DNA from: Mesotaenium endlicherianum
Taxonomy: Eukaryota > Streptophyta > Zygnematophyceae > Zygnematales > Mesotaeniaceae
Reading direction: 5' to 3'
Assembly: GCA_009602735.1 (NCBI GenBank)
Contig: WELA01008198.1
Coordinates: 193,077 to 257,076 of the forward strand
Length of the DNA stretch: 64,000 bases
Below are positions 22,500 through 34,526 of the stretch, piece after piece (position 1 is the first letter of the stretch; every line of letters begins with the position of its first letter). A model generated the notes under the pieces. It had not been told where the DNA came from. It saw only the letters and a program-made list of their open reading frames with translations, and did not search any database. A program made the position numbers and the translations under genes.

Positions 22500-24597
22500 C
22501 ATCCAGTCTACTGACTGTGAGGATGCTAAAGATAGTGAGTTGTCACTAGCTGCCCTCGTAGCAGTTATTATGGAACCTGCTGAATTGGATTCACTATGCA
22601 TGCCTGACAACCAGATAAAGGAGACCATCAGCAATATAGACATCCAGAGAGTGCACACTCTGGATGCTCTTGTTCCACTTGATGTCCAACATTTCTTTGC
22701 TAAGTCAGGAGAAGAATGCAAAAGTCAGGAAAAGACAGTCCCCCCTATCCTACTGCATTGCATGGTTGCAGGTAGGAAGGTGAGGGCATTTGTTGACGGA
22801 GGGGCGTCACATACTTTTATCCACAAGGACTTAGTTAAGCGGCTAAGGCTGCCTACTGTCACCCAAGGGAATAGAAAAATATTCCTTGAAGATGCCTCAA
22901 GTATCCCAGGAGGAGTTATAACCAAGCCTATTGAGGTCCAGTTAGGTTCTGGCATTGCAGTTCTAACTGAAACGCTTACATTTGAGGTACTCAACACTGG
23001 CTTTTATGATCTCGTGCTAGGCAGGTCCTGGCTTAATAGACATCAAGCTGAAGTGTGTTGGAGCAGAGGTACACTTAAAGTGAAAGGAGCCAGTGGTGGG
23101 AAGACTAACTTGGCACCCACCAGTGCTCTTCCTCTTGTCCTGTGTGGATGGCAACTGAAGGAAAAGAAGAGGCTTCCAGAAGGATGCAAGTTGCTGAATG
23201 CAATGGAGTTTGTCAAAAGCTGGAACCAGAAGGAAAACGGAATGTTTTGTCTGCTGCTAAGAGAGATACCTCCTCAACCTCAAGAAGTGGTGGAGAAAAA
23301 GGTAAGCCCTTCGGAGCACCCTACTGCTGCAAAAAATGTTGCTTAGTACACGGATGTTTTTAATATGCCTCCAGGACTACCCCCTAAGAGGGAAGTAGAT
23401 CATAGGATTGATTTATTACCTGGGAGTCAACCACCCTCGCAACCCAGGGCCTCTTACAACCGCAGCCCATCCCAGGTGGCCGCTGGGAAACAATATCCCT
23501 GGACTGGGTGGTCACACTGCCACGAGCTGCCAATGGGCATGATTCGATACTGGTAGTTGTGGATAAACTGACAAAAATGGTCATTTTCATCCCCACAGCT
23601 GTCAAAGTAACTGCACTCAAAACAGCGAGACAGTTCTACAACCACGTAGTGTGCCAACATGGGCTACCCTCTAATATAATCTCAGACAGAGACTCGAAAT
23701 TTACCTCTAAGTTCTGGAGAGCTTCAATGGGATTAATGGGAGTCAAGCAACTGCTCAGCACAGCAAACCACCCTCAGACTGATGGGCAGACTGAAAGAAT
23801 CTAATCGAGTTTTGCAAGAGGTACTGAGAGCCTATATTAACCAAAAACAACATAATTGGGATGACCTGTTACCTCAAATCCAGTTTGCGGTCAACAGTGC
23901 GGTGCACGCGTCAACGAGCAAGACTCCTTTTGAACCAAGCCTGGGTAGAGTTCCTAAGTCTCCTTTAGATGTGCTAGGGGAGTCCTTAACTCACCCTGAA
24001 GGGATTGACAATCCGGTCTCCCTCCAGTTAACTCAGGAGTTTGCTGACACCTTGTCAGAAGTCCAGCAAAACCTGCACAAAGCCCAAGAAAACCAACAAA
24101 AGTACGCTAATCAGCACCGTCGAGAACTGACCTTTTCTAAGGGCGATTTGGTCAAACTGCATTCTCAGCACCTGTACCTCCCTGGTGTGGTCAAGAAAAA
24201 GCTTGGCCTTGTCTGGGTCGGTCCATATTTGGTGGTGCGTCGTGTCGGTCAGAATGCTTACAAACTGAACATGTCAGCTGAATACAAGGGTCATCTGGTC
24301 GTTAATGTCTCCATCCTGGAACCATACATCAAAGGTGATACACTGTTCACAGGTCGGTTACCTGTCCAGCCGAGACCGGTCCCCGCTGTCCGGGACGGCG
24401 CCCCTGAGGAATATGAGGTTGAGGAGATTTTAGATGCGCGCTCGGTCCGTCGATCGTCTAAATATGTTATGAAGTACCTCATTTAATGGAAGGGTTACGA
24501 TGCCTCTGGGGACACTTGGAAATTTAAAGACCATTTGACTAATGCCAAAGGGGCGTTGAAACGGTTCCACCTTCGGGCGGCTGGAGCACCTCTTTAA
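22500..24597 (+). pseudogene. Element D pol remnant: protease, integrase, chromodomain
   Basis: Recognisable parts are the retropepsin ([19 protein letters not shown]), the integrase core ([15 protein letters not shown] and [12 protein letters not shown]), the C-terminal integrase region ([21 protein letters not shown]), and the chromodomain ([20 protein letters not shown]). The polyprotein is shorter than in I and cannot be functional as a whole. Confidence 0.88.
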
Positions 24598-24980
24598 CAG
24601 TCACACGGGAAGGTGACAGGAGTACCTGTCTCTATTTAAGTTGGAGGGGAAATATATGACAGTTAGTGTGCGAGAGCGAGAAAGGGACAGTTATGTGAAC
24701 CCTAAGTGTCAGCATAGTGACAAAGGGGACAGCCTGGCCCACATAAAGCACCTTTAGCTGAAGGAAAAAGTGCCTCGCACAACCATACATCACTTAACAC
24801 ACCTGAAAACACATTCATACGTTTATGTCTAGCGCACCGCAACTACGTCTACTCCTAGCAATCACCCTGTAAGGTAAACTGGAACGAATATACCATACTA
24901 ATACGAACTTACTCCCTTCTTGCAACTTCTAGGACAAAGGTTGACATCCTACTAACTTGTGCCCTGGTTACATGTGCAGA
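24598..24980 (+). other. Leader of D ORF3 with candidate intron
   Basis: Non-coding stretch between pol and ORF3. It has TGACAG motifs (near 24614 and 24658) and a candidate intron 24874-24979: donor AAG/GTAAAC, a perfect TACTAAC branch-point motif at 24950-24956, and acceptor GTGCAG ending two bases before the ORF3 start codon. This suggests ORF3 is made from its own spliced message; that is inference from sequence. Confidence 0.6.
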
Positions 24981-26657
24981 ATGGCTCCCACCACACAAAA
25001 GGAGGACAGAAAGCGCAAGGCAGAAGAAGCCAGGAGGACAATCTAGCAATACCAGAAGCAACTGGCAGCGACGTCCCTCACCAGGAGAGAACAAGAAAGG
25101 GTCTGCAAACAACAAGAGGCGGCAGAAGAAGCACAAAGGAAGAAGGATTAGGTAGCGGAAAACCTCAGGAAAGCTGAGGAGGAGAAACAAAAGAAACAAC
25201 AAGAAGAAGCGGCAGCTGCAGAGGAGGAGAGAAGGAAAAAGGTTGAAGCGGACAGGCATAAGAGCTTGGCCACTTATAGGTATACTGTGGTGGGTGGCCA
25301 AAACTTTGATAACCTGAAGGAAGCATTGCTGGCAGCCCAGGAGATCAACAAGCTGGAACAGACAACACTGTTACAGAGGGAAGGAGCTGCAGCACTGGAT
25401 AGGTACATCGAGACACACACTGGTGTGGTCCTCTACGAAGATTATGCCAAGATGGTGGGCTATACAGCAGAGCAGGCCCGGTACCTTGCAGATGATTCAG
25501 AGGACAAGCCGGTCCCCATATCGGGAATAGTGGGAGATCAGAGACTCATCAGGATGGTGAGCATGCGGCCCGATAGCTTTAAGGATACGGTATTCTACCT
25601 CACACTATTGCTAGCTTACCATGAAGTTGAGAGAAGGAGCTGGGAATACTTGGCCAGGGAGGCAGGACAGCAGATGTTCTCTTCCCACTGGTTCCCATGT
25701 AAATTGAGAAAGGCTGAGCATGGACCCCAGTACTACCAGCAGCCAACAGACTGGAGGTGGATGACCGTCACAAACGAAAAGCAGGAGTGTGACCGAGCCC
25801 AACCGGACGATTTCCACTATGGCCTAGACGGCTACCTCATCCTACTGCCTCACATTGCCCCTTGGGACCCCATGCTGAATGGCTGCCTGAGCAATATGAA
25901 TGCAGAGCCAAAGAGCACAGGAGGTGGGGGAGAGACTACTTCTCTAAGGAAAAGCATGCCTTCGTCAAATGGGCGAAGAACGCAGGCCGGATAGATATCA
26001 GCAGGCTGAAGGCCAAGCAACCTCCAGCGCGCCCTAAGAAAGGGAGGTCAGTAGACTACTCCATGTCTACCAGGGAGCAGGACGACTTAGTTGACGAGAC
26101 TCCTACTCTCTCAGAGGAGGAGGATGAGGAGGATGAGGAAGAAGAACAAGGCAAAGGAGAAGCATCCGTAGCTGGTACTCAAGAGACCCAGGGGCGGGCA
26201 AGGGCACTTCCTAAGGAATCAAGATCAGGTATATGGAACGTGATCCCGATCATGGAGGCAACTGGACCCCGCACTCGCTCCCCCAGCCCACCTGCCCAAG
26301 CAGGGGAAGAAGCTGATCTGATTGTACTTGGCAGCAGACACAGGCAGGAATCCCCAGAGGACAGGGGTTTCAGAAGAGGGACACGCGGGGTGGCCAGAGG
26401 TATGCCGGCCTCCCCCTTCGCTCAGGGACATGTACCTCTTGCCAATGTATTTCAGCATCCCACTAGAATGCCTGTCTATGTGGGGATCAACACCCAAGTG
26501 GGTGAAGAGCAGGCTACCATCCTTCGTTCTCCTTGAGGTCCAACATTGGAACAAACGGTGTTCTTTAGAAGGCCAGTTGATAGACCTAGAGGGTTGTCCA
26601 GATCTAGGTCCAGATCGCAGTCTCCTGATCCTGAAGCCCCAGGAACAACCCCTTAGG
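24981..26657 (+). pseudogene. Element D ORF3, type 2
   Basis: It starts MAPTTQKEDRKRKAEEA after the acceptor site. A Lys/Glu/Arg-rich coiled coil (about 90 residues) is followed by a conserved centre aligned with type 1: TYRYTVVGGQNFDNLKEAL, LYEDYAKMVGYTAEQA, VSMRPDSFKDTVF, EVERRSWEYLAREAGQQ, TDWRWMTV, LPHIAPWDP. An acidic tract (near 26110-26160), HVPLANVFQHPTRMPVYV and an SR-rich tail follow. It is clearly homologous to type 1 but far more diverged than the neighbouring gag and pol. It has a few breaks; function unknown. Confidence 0.82.
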
Positions 26658-26768
26658 TGACAGGCTGAAGAGGCAATCAGTGGGGGAGGCTGGTCAGGTT
26701 CAATTCCCTTATCTAAGACTTCTGCAGTTTAATGTTGTCGAGGCGACAACAAGTTAAGTTGGAGGGAT

Positions 26769-27488
26769 TGTAATGAATCATTATGTTAGTAGATATAATA
26801 TTCATTTAAATATAATAGTTAATTAAGTTCAGCCTGCTGAACTCTAGTTAATAATCAGTCTGCTGGACTTCATATTTGATAGCAGTTTAATGACTCAGCC
26901 GAAGCAGCAGGCTGAAGTCAACTGAAGTCAGCTTGCTGACACATTCTTTGACAGCCAGCTGACTTCCGTACTCGGTAGCAGCGAACTGCCTCGATATGCA
27001 TCTAAGTGTGATATGCTAGATGAATGGCCAGATGACATCCCTATGATGGATGGCTATTCGGGATGATGGGAGATGGCGGTGGATTTGGTTAACCGAGGTC
27101 CTACCAACGTGGTTAACTCCCGGGTAGGCGGTGCCATCGCACTGGCCGTTGAACAGTAAACTCATTCCATGTACATATGCTAGGCATTGCTCTTGAGTTC
27201 GGCATTCGGAAACGAGGCCAACTCTCTTGTACAGCTTACTGGGAGAGATTTGAATCCAAGTCGCGAAGCCATTGACACGCATTGTCTTCTAACCTTGCTT
27301 ATGTATGAGTTTACTGATTGCATTATTGATGCTAGTTTACTCGCATTTGACTTACGAGTATTGTTCAGTGCTAGTGTGTTGTCCTTTTGCCGTTTAACCA
27401 GTTAACGAAAAATACCATAAAGATTACTTGCTGATATAAAGATCTTTATTAATTGTTATTCGCCTATTTGGTAAGTCGATTCATTTCA
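26769..27488 (+). repeat. 3' LTR of D (LTR1 family)
   Basis: 720 bases, TGTAATGAATCATTATG to GATTCATTTCA, directly after the polypurine tract AAGTTGGAGGGAT (26756-26768) and before the right-hand TCTGG duplication. Confidence 0.96.
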
Positions 27489-27991
27489 TCTGGGCATACT
27501 TAAAGGCTTCCTCAAAAAAATCAAAGCCCTTGCCCATCACCATGTAACGATAGCTTTTGATCCTCCTCTGTTCTTCCTCAGCTTGCTGTTTTTGCCTCTC
27601 CTCAGCTTGCTTGTCTTCTTCTGCCTTCTTGGCTTCCTCTGCAGCTTTTTTGTCCTGCTCTTCCTGCCTCAGCCTGGCTTGCTCTTCCTCATCCTTCTCC
27701 TTTCGAGCCTTACGCTGCAGTCGGAGTTGCTCTGATTCCCAAGATGATATGGAGGATGATTCGATGTTGCCGCAGAATTCCTTCTACTCCGCATGTGCCT
27801 CGTCCGCTCTTCTTTCCTCTTGACTTGAGACTTCTTGGTCATCGTGCTCAAACTTAACACAAATGGAGTCAGTGAAGTTGTAATATCGTGCACAATTATT
27901 GAGTACTTTGACATGTTAGAACGTAGTAGTGAAAGTTATCGGGTATGCAATACCTGGTGTAAGTAAACGGAAAGGAGGAGTGAGCTTGAGT
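27489..27991 (-). mobile_element. Element C, right part: start of ORF3 and its leader
   Basis: It resumes C after D. The minus strand carries the ORF3 start (MTKKSQVKRKEERT at 27842), its coiled-coil N-terminus rich in Lys, Glu, Arg and Ala, and the upstream leader with the conserved candidate intron (donor next to ATACCTGG at about 27950). E interrupts the leader at 27992. Confidence 0.82.
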
Positions 27992-28709
27992 GAAATGAAT
28001 CGACTTACCAATACGCGATTAACAATTAATGAAGATCTTTATATCAACAAGTAATGTTTATGGTATTTTCTGGTAACTTATTTAACAGCAAAAGACAATA
28101 CATTAGCAGTGAACAATACTCGCAAGTCAAATGCAAGTAAACAAGCATCAATCATGCAATCAGTAAACTCATACATAAGCAAGGTTAGAAGACAATTTGT
28201 ATCAATGGCTTCTTGCCTTGAATTCAGATATCTCTCAGTAAGCAGTACAAGAGAGTTGGCCTCGTTTCTTGAATGCCAAAGTCAAGAGCAATACCTAGCA
28301 TATGTACATGGAATGAGTTTACTCTTCAACGGCAAGTGCGATGGCACCGCCTACCCGGGAGTTAACCACGTTGGTAGGACCTCGGTTAACCAAATCCACC
28401 GCCATCTCCCATCATCCCAAATCGCCATCCATCCTAAGGACGTCATCGGGCCATTCCTCTAGCACACCACACTTAGATGCATATCTAGGCAATTCGCTGC
28501 TACCGAGTACGGAAGTCAGCTGGCTGTCAAAGAATGTGTCAGCAAGCTGACCTAAGTTGACTTCAGCCTGCTGCTTTCGGCTGAGTCATTAAATTGATTA
28601 TTTTTAAAAGTCCAGCAGATTTAATATTAACTAAAGTTCAGCAAGCTGAACTTAATTAACTATTATTTTTAAATGAATATTATATCTACTAATACATTGA
28701 TTCATTACA
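27992..28709 (-). repeat. 3' LTR of E (LTR1 family)
   Basis: 718 bases from TGAAATGAATCGACTTACC to TTGATTCATTACA, followed by the polypurine tract ATCCCTCCAAC (28710-28720). Confidence 0.93.
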
Positions 28710-28942
28710 ATCCCTCCAACGTAAATTGTTGTTGCCTCGACAACACTAAACTGTAGAGCTATGTGTTGAGAACACTGACATTCCTAATCTCCCTATCCCC
28801 TGCCTCTTGCTTCAACACTGTTGCCTAGGTATGGGGATCACTAGTGAAAGTGACTTATCACCTCCACCCTCAGTCCACTTTCGTTGTGGAGTGCAAACAG
28901 AGAGATCCCTAGCAAGGCTTGACTAGAGGATGGCTTTATGAT

Positions 28943-30622
28943 TTAGGGAGATGTTCCTGGGGTCCCAGGGTCAGGAGACTGAGATCTGGACCTAAAGCTG
29001 GACAGCCCTCTAGGTTTGTCAGCTGGCCTCCTGAAGAACCCTGCCAGTTTTAAAGTTGGCCCACGAGGGGAACGGAGGATTGCAGCCTGCTCTTCAACCA
29101 CCTGGATGTTGCTTCCCACATAGACAGGCAGCCCAGTAGGATGCTGAAATACATTGGCAAGAGGCACATGCCCTTCATTGAAGGGGGTGGCCAGCATACC
29201 TCTGGCTACACCGCGTGCTCCCCTTCTGGTACCTCCGTCTTCTGGAGATTTATGCCGCTCTTTGCTGCCAAGTACCGTCAAATCCGCTTCTTCCTCTGCC
29301 TGAACCGGTGGGCTGGGGGACCGAGCTCGAGGTCCTGTTGCCGCCACAATGGGGGTCACAGTCCATCCTCCTGCTCTTGGCCCTTTAGGATTTTCTTTCT
29401 CTGCCTGCCCTTGGGTCTCCTGAGCTTGGGCGATTGATGCCTCTCCCTTACCCTGTTCTTCTTCCTCATCCTCCTCATCCTCCTCCTCCAAAAGGGTAGG
29501 GGTCTCATCCACCAAGTCATCCTGCTCCTTGGTAGACATGGACAAATCTACTAAGTGCCCTTTCTTAGAACTAGCTGGGGGTTGCTTGGCCTTCAACCTG
29601 CTGATATCTATCCGGCCTGCATTCTTTGCCCATTTGACAAAGACATGCTTCCTCTTAGAGAAGTAGTCCCGTCCTCTCCTCCTGTACTCCTTGGTTTCCG
29701 CATTGATGTTACTCAGGTATCCATTAAGCCTGGGGTCCCAAGGAGCAATGTGAGGTGGCAGGATGAGATAGCCGTCCAGCCCATAGTGGAAGTCATCTGG
29801 GTGGGCCCGTTCACACTCCTGCTTCCTGTTAGTGACGGTCATCTACCTCCAAACTGTGGGCTGCTGGTATTATTGTGGTCCATGTTCAGCCTTTTTCAGC
29901 TTACAAGAGAACCAGTGGGGAGAGAACATCTGCTGCCCTGTTTTCTTGGCCAAGTACTTCCAGCTCCTCCTCTCAACTTCATTATAGGTTGGCAGCAGTG
30001 TCTGGTAAAATACGGTATCGTTAAAGCTATCGGGCTGCATGCTCACCATCCTGATGAGCCTCTGGTCCCCCACTATGCCAGGCACTGGTACTGGCTTATC
30101 TTCCAAGTCATTTGCAAGGAACCTTGCCTTTTTTGCTGTACATCCCACCATCTTGGCATTATCTTCGTAGAGGACAACGCCACTGTGTGTCTCAATAAAT
30201 CTATTCGGAGCTTCAGCTTGCTGCCTCTTCAGAACTGTTTGCTGGGCAATCCAGTTGATTTCCTAGACTGCCAGTAATGCCTCCTTCAGATTATCAAAGC
30301 TTTGGCCTCACACTACAGTATATTTGTAAGTGGCCAGGCTCTTCTGCTTCTCAGCCTCCTCCTTCCTCTTCCTTTCTTCCTCCGTAGCCGCCGCTTCCTC
30401 TTGTTGTTTCTTCTGTCTCTCCTCTTCAGCTTTCTTGAGGTTTTCAGCACCCTGCTCCTTCTTCCTCTGTGCGTCTTTTGCCGCCTCTTGTTGCCTGCGG
30501 ACCCTTTCTTGTTCTCTTTTGGTGAGAGACGTCGCCGCCAGCTCTTTCTGGTAGCGCTCCATTGTCCTCTTAGCTTCTTCTGCCTTGCGCTTCCTGTCTT
30601 CCTCTTGTGTGGTAGGAGCCAT
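28943..30622 (-). pseudogene. Element E ORF3, type 2
   Basis: It starts MAPTTQEEDRKRKAEEAKR. The order is the same as in D: charged coiled coil, TYKYTVV, MVGCTAKKARFLANDLEDK, VSMQPDSFNDTVF, LPPHIAPWDPRLNGYLSN, acidic tract near 29440-29500, HVPLANVFQHPTGLPVYV, and the tail FRSRSQSPDPGTPGTSP. With D it defines type 2. A TACTAAC motif (30647-30653) and acceptor lie just upstream. It has a few breaks; function unknown. Confidence 0.82.
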
Positions 30623-31012
30623 CCTGCACATGTAGTCGGGACACAAGTTAGTAGGATGTTATTTATTGTCACGGTAGATGTAAAAAGATAGATAAGTTTG
30701 TGTTATCATAGCAGATTTGTTTCCTTAACTTACAGGACGGATCATAGGAGTTATTGGAGCTGTAACGTGATGAGAATCAACGAATGCATGTGTACCGGAA
30801 AAGTTAAGTGATTTGTTTATGTGCTGGTCCTTTCCTCCTTTCGAGTGGTGGACACCCTCTAACTTAGCTTAAGGTGGGCCTAGCTGTCAAATCTGTCACT
30901 ATACTGATACTTAACTGTCACATTCCTGTCGCCTTACTGTCACCCAACCGTCACATTCCCCTCCAACTTAAATGGAGACAGGTCCTCTTGTCACCTTTCC
31001 ATGAAATGACAG
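30623..31012 (-). other. Leader of E ORF3 with candidate intron and TGACAG repeats
   Basis: Non-coding. Candidate intron on the minus strand: donor GTAAGT at 30733, branch motif TACTAAC at 30647-30653, acceptor at 30624, about 110 bases. Upstream lie several CTGTCA/TGACAG motifs (30890-31012) and a purine tract resembling the LTR-proximal polypurine tract. Confidence 0.55.
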
Positions 31013-31664
31013 TTAAGGAGGTGTCCCAGCCGCCCGAAGGTGAAAGCGTTTCAACGCCCCTTTGGTATTGTTTAAATGGTCTTGAAATTCCTAGGTGTCC
31101 CCAGAAGCATCATAACCCTTCCATCGGACCAGATATTTCATCACATATTTAGAGGATCGACAGACAGAGCGAGCTTCTAAAATCTCATCCACCTCATATT
31201 CCTCAGGGTCACCATCCTGGACAGCGGGGACCGCGCCGGTTGGACAGGTAACCGACCTGTGAACAGTATGTCACCCTTGATGTTTGGTTCTAGAAAAGAG
31301 ACATTAAAGACTGGGTGACCCTTGTATTCCGCTGACATGTTCAGTTTGTAAGCATTATGACCGACACGGCGTACCACCGAATATGGACCAATCGAAATTG
31401 GACCAAGCTTTTTCTTGACCACACCAGGCAAGTACAGGTGTTGAGAATGCAGCATGACCAAATCGCCTTTAGAAATCTCGACGATGTTGATTAGCATATA
31501 ATTTGTTGATTCTGTTGGGCTTTGTGCAGATTTTTGTTGGACTTCTGACAGGGTGTCAGCAAACTCTTGAGTCAACTGAAAGGATACCGGGTTGTCAATC
31601 CCCTCAGGGTGAGTTAAAAACTCCCCTAGCACGTCTAAGGGAGACTTGGGAACGACTCAGACTG
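31013..31664 (-). pseudogene. Element E chromodomain and integrase end
   Basis: The minus strand shows [13 protein letters not shown]-like integrase linker, [32 protein letters not shown], and the chromodomain near 31040-31200. It is broken, and cut at the junction with F. Confidence 0.82.
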
Positions 31665-34143
31665 AGTTTAGAAGATGCCTCTTGGTTTGACTAATGCTGC
31701 TACTACCTTCATGGGTGCTGTGAATGAAATTTTCAGACCTTACTTGGATAAGTTTGTGCAAATCTTTTTGGATGATATATTGATTTTCTCTAAAAATGAA
31801 TCTGAGCATGTTGAACACTTGAAGACAGTAATGGACACTCTCAGAAAGAATCAATTATTTGCTAAAATGAGCAAGTGTGATTTCTGTAAGGAATGTATTG
31901 AATTCTTAGGACACATTATCAGTTAGGAAGGCAACAATGTGGATCCTAAGAAGGTCTAGACCATAAGAGACTGGCCAGTACCTCAGTCTGTCTCGGAAGT
32001 TGGATCCTTCCTCGGCTTGGCTAACTACTATAGGAAATCTGTAGAAAATTATTTCACAAAGGCTAGTAAACTGATTGACCTTACTAAGAAAGACATAGGG
32101 TATGTGTGGGGGAGAGAGCAGCAGGCTGCCTTCCCGACCCTTAAAGATGCCCTCTGTTTTGCCCCAGTCTTAGCCGTGTATGACCCCAACAAACCTGTAC
32201 AGGTGGTTACTGATGCTTCTGACTTTGCCATGGGTGCTATTCTGTTGCAACCTGCTGACAAAACCACAGAGGATGGTAAGGTAAAGCAGGAGTGGCACCT
32301 TGTTCTTTATGAGACTATGAATTTCAGCCCAGCTGAGATTAATTATTATGTGCACGATAAAGAGCTGCTTGCTATCATTCATGTGCTCAAACAGTGGAGA
32401 GCATACTTACATGGTGAAGCTTTTAAGGTGATAACAGATCATCTAGCTCTGACTCACTTTCAGCTGAAGTCTAAGCTGTTGAGGAGGGAGAATCGCTGGA
32501 GCCAGATGCTAGAGCAATTTCAAGTCCAGATTGACTACAAACCAGGGAAGTTGAATCCTGCTGATGCACTCTCTAGACAACCTGACTTGCAAGAAAGGAA
32601 CTTTAGTCAACATGCTGTAGATAAAGTTCTTTGTGCACTCACTTCACTAAAGGTGAAAAAGTCCTTCCTTGAACAACTTAGAAAAGCCTACTTTACTGAC
32701 CCAACATTTGAGCCCAGCCCCACTGATGGTGTGTGTCCTGCTACTGCACTTGAGTATAGGCTAAAGGGAGGGGTCTGGGTAACTGAAACCACTTCAAGCA
32801 GGCTGAAGCTGGTCATTCCTAATAACTTGGAAATAAGGTCACTCTTACTGAGTCAAGCACATGACAGTTTACTGGGTGGACAATGTGGCACGCCAAAATT
32901 GTTAGCAAATTGGCAAAACATTGCCACTGGGAAGGGTTGCCTCGGGAGGTCTTAAAATATGTTGAGTCCTGTGATCAGTGTCAGAAAAATAAGTATACAC
33001 ACACCATCCGGAGGGCTATGACAACCAATACCTATCCCAGCTGGAAGGTGGGAAACAATGTCTATGGATTGGGTGGTGACACAACCAACAACTGCCAATG
33101 GGCATGTTTCTATACTCGTAGTAGTGGATAAGTTGACAAAAATAGTCATTTTCATCCCCACCACTGTCAAGGTGACTGCACTTGAAACTGCGAGACAAAT
33201 CTACAACCATGTAGTATGCCAACATGGGCTACCCTCCAATATTCTTTTGGACAGAGACCCAAAATCTACCTCTATGTTCTGGAGAGCTTTGATGGGATTT
33301 ATGGGAGTCAAACAGCTGCTCAGAACAGCAAACCACCCTCAAAATGATGGTCAGATTGAAAGAACTAATCAAGTTCTTCAAGAAGTGCTAAGAGCTTAGA
33401 TGATTGGGATGACCTGTTGCCTCATATCCAGTTTGCAGTCAACAGCGCGGTGCATGCGTCAACGGGCAAGACTCCCTTCGAACTCAGTCTAGGTAGAGCC
33501 CCTAAGTCTCCTTCAGATGTGCTAGGGGAGTCTTTGACTCATCCAAAGAGGATTGACAACCCAGTGTCTCTCCAGTTAACTTAGGAGTTTGGTGACACTC
33601 TGTTAGAAGTTCAACAGAACCTGCACAAAGCCCAAGAAAACCAACAAAAATATGCCAATCAACACCATCGAGAGCTGACATTTCTAAGGGCGATTTGGTA
33701 AAACAGCATCTTCAAAACCTGTACCTACCTGGTGTGGTCAAGAAAAAGCTTGGTCCGATTTGGGTCGGTCCATATTTGGTGGTACGTCGAGTCGGTTAGA
33801 ATGCTTACAAACTTAACATGTCAGCTGAATATAAGGGTCACCCCGTCTTTAATGTCTCTTTCCTGGAACCATACATTTAGGGTGACACAATGTTCACAAG
33901 TCGGTTACCTTTCCAACCGGGACCGGTCCTTGCCGTCAGGGATAGTGACCTTGAGGAGTATGAGGTGGATGAGATTTTGGAAGCACGCTCTGTCCGTCAA
34001 TCGTCCAAATATGTCATGAAACATTTCGTCACATGGAAGGGTCACGATGCATCCGGGGAAGCTTGGGAATTTAAGGACCATTTGACCAATGTCGAACGGG
34101 CGTAGAAACGTTTCTACCTTCGGGAAGCTGCGAGACCTCCTTA
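31665..34143 (+). pseudogene. Element F pol: RT (part), RNase H, integrase, chromodomain
   Basis: Reverse transcriptase from MPLGLTNAATTFMGAVNEIF through [13 protein letters not shown], RNase H ([42 protein letters not shown]), integrase zinc end and core, and a chromodomain ([20 protein letters not shown]) near 33950-34110. It matches I closely in content but is a decayed fossil. Confidence 0.87.
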
Positions 34144-34526
34144 ACTGTCGTTTCAGTTGACATGGGAAGGTGACAGACGATCTTGTCTCCATTTAAGTTA
34201 GAGGGGAAAGTGACAGTCAATGAATGTTAGTGACAGTAAGTGACAGGAAGTGACAGTTGTGACAGGCAGCCCTCTTTAACTATATGTTGGAGGGAGTGTG
34301 ATAGACATCTTGGGAATGATCCAATCTCCTTTACATAATCAATCTCCACACTCAAACTGCGCTCACACTCACTTCTCTCTCTAGCACACTACTACTCTTT
34401 CACTTACTCGCACCAGGTATAACACACCCTTCAATTTCCAATACTGCGTTCTTATCTATCAAAGACCTCGGTGTCGTTGCAAGAGATAATGACTACACTA
34501 ACTCAATTGTGTCATGTTTGAGCAGG
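34144..34526 (+). other. Leader of F ORF3: TGACAG repeats and candidate intron
   Basis: TGACAG occurs at 34211, 34231, 34241, 34251 and 34260, mostly at a 10-base spacing. A tract resembling the polypurine tract (GTTGGAGGGAG) follows near 34288. The candidate intron is 34417-34525: donor CAG/GTATAAC, acceptor GAGCAG, ending one base before the ORF3 start. No protein is encoded here. Confidence 0.6.

Larger units (their letters stand above)
20270..27488 (+). mobile_element. Element D: chromodomain Ty3/gypsy element with type 2 ORF3
   Basis: A 7.2 kb element with two 720-base LTRs, inserted in ORF3 of C, with a clean 5-base target duplication TCTGG at 20265-20269 and 27489-27493. Parts seen are LTR, tRNA-Met site, gag, protease, integrase, chromodomain, ORF3, polypurine tract and LTR. 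The internal region is shorter than in A or I, so it could not have moved by itself. There are several breaks. Gag and pol resemble I closely, but ORF3 belongs to a second, divergent type. Confidence 0.95.
27992..31664 (-). mobile_element. Element E: 3' part of a chromodomain element with type 2 ORF3
   Basis: Minus-strand remnant with 3' LTR, polypurine tract, type 2 ORF3, leader, chromodomain and C-terminal integrase. It inserted in the ORF3 leader of C. It ends abruptly near 31664 where plus-strand reverse transcriptase of F begins, a head-to-head junction that no single insertion explains. It carries many breaks. Confidence 0.85.
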
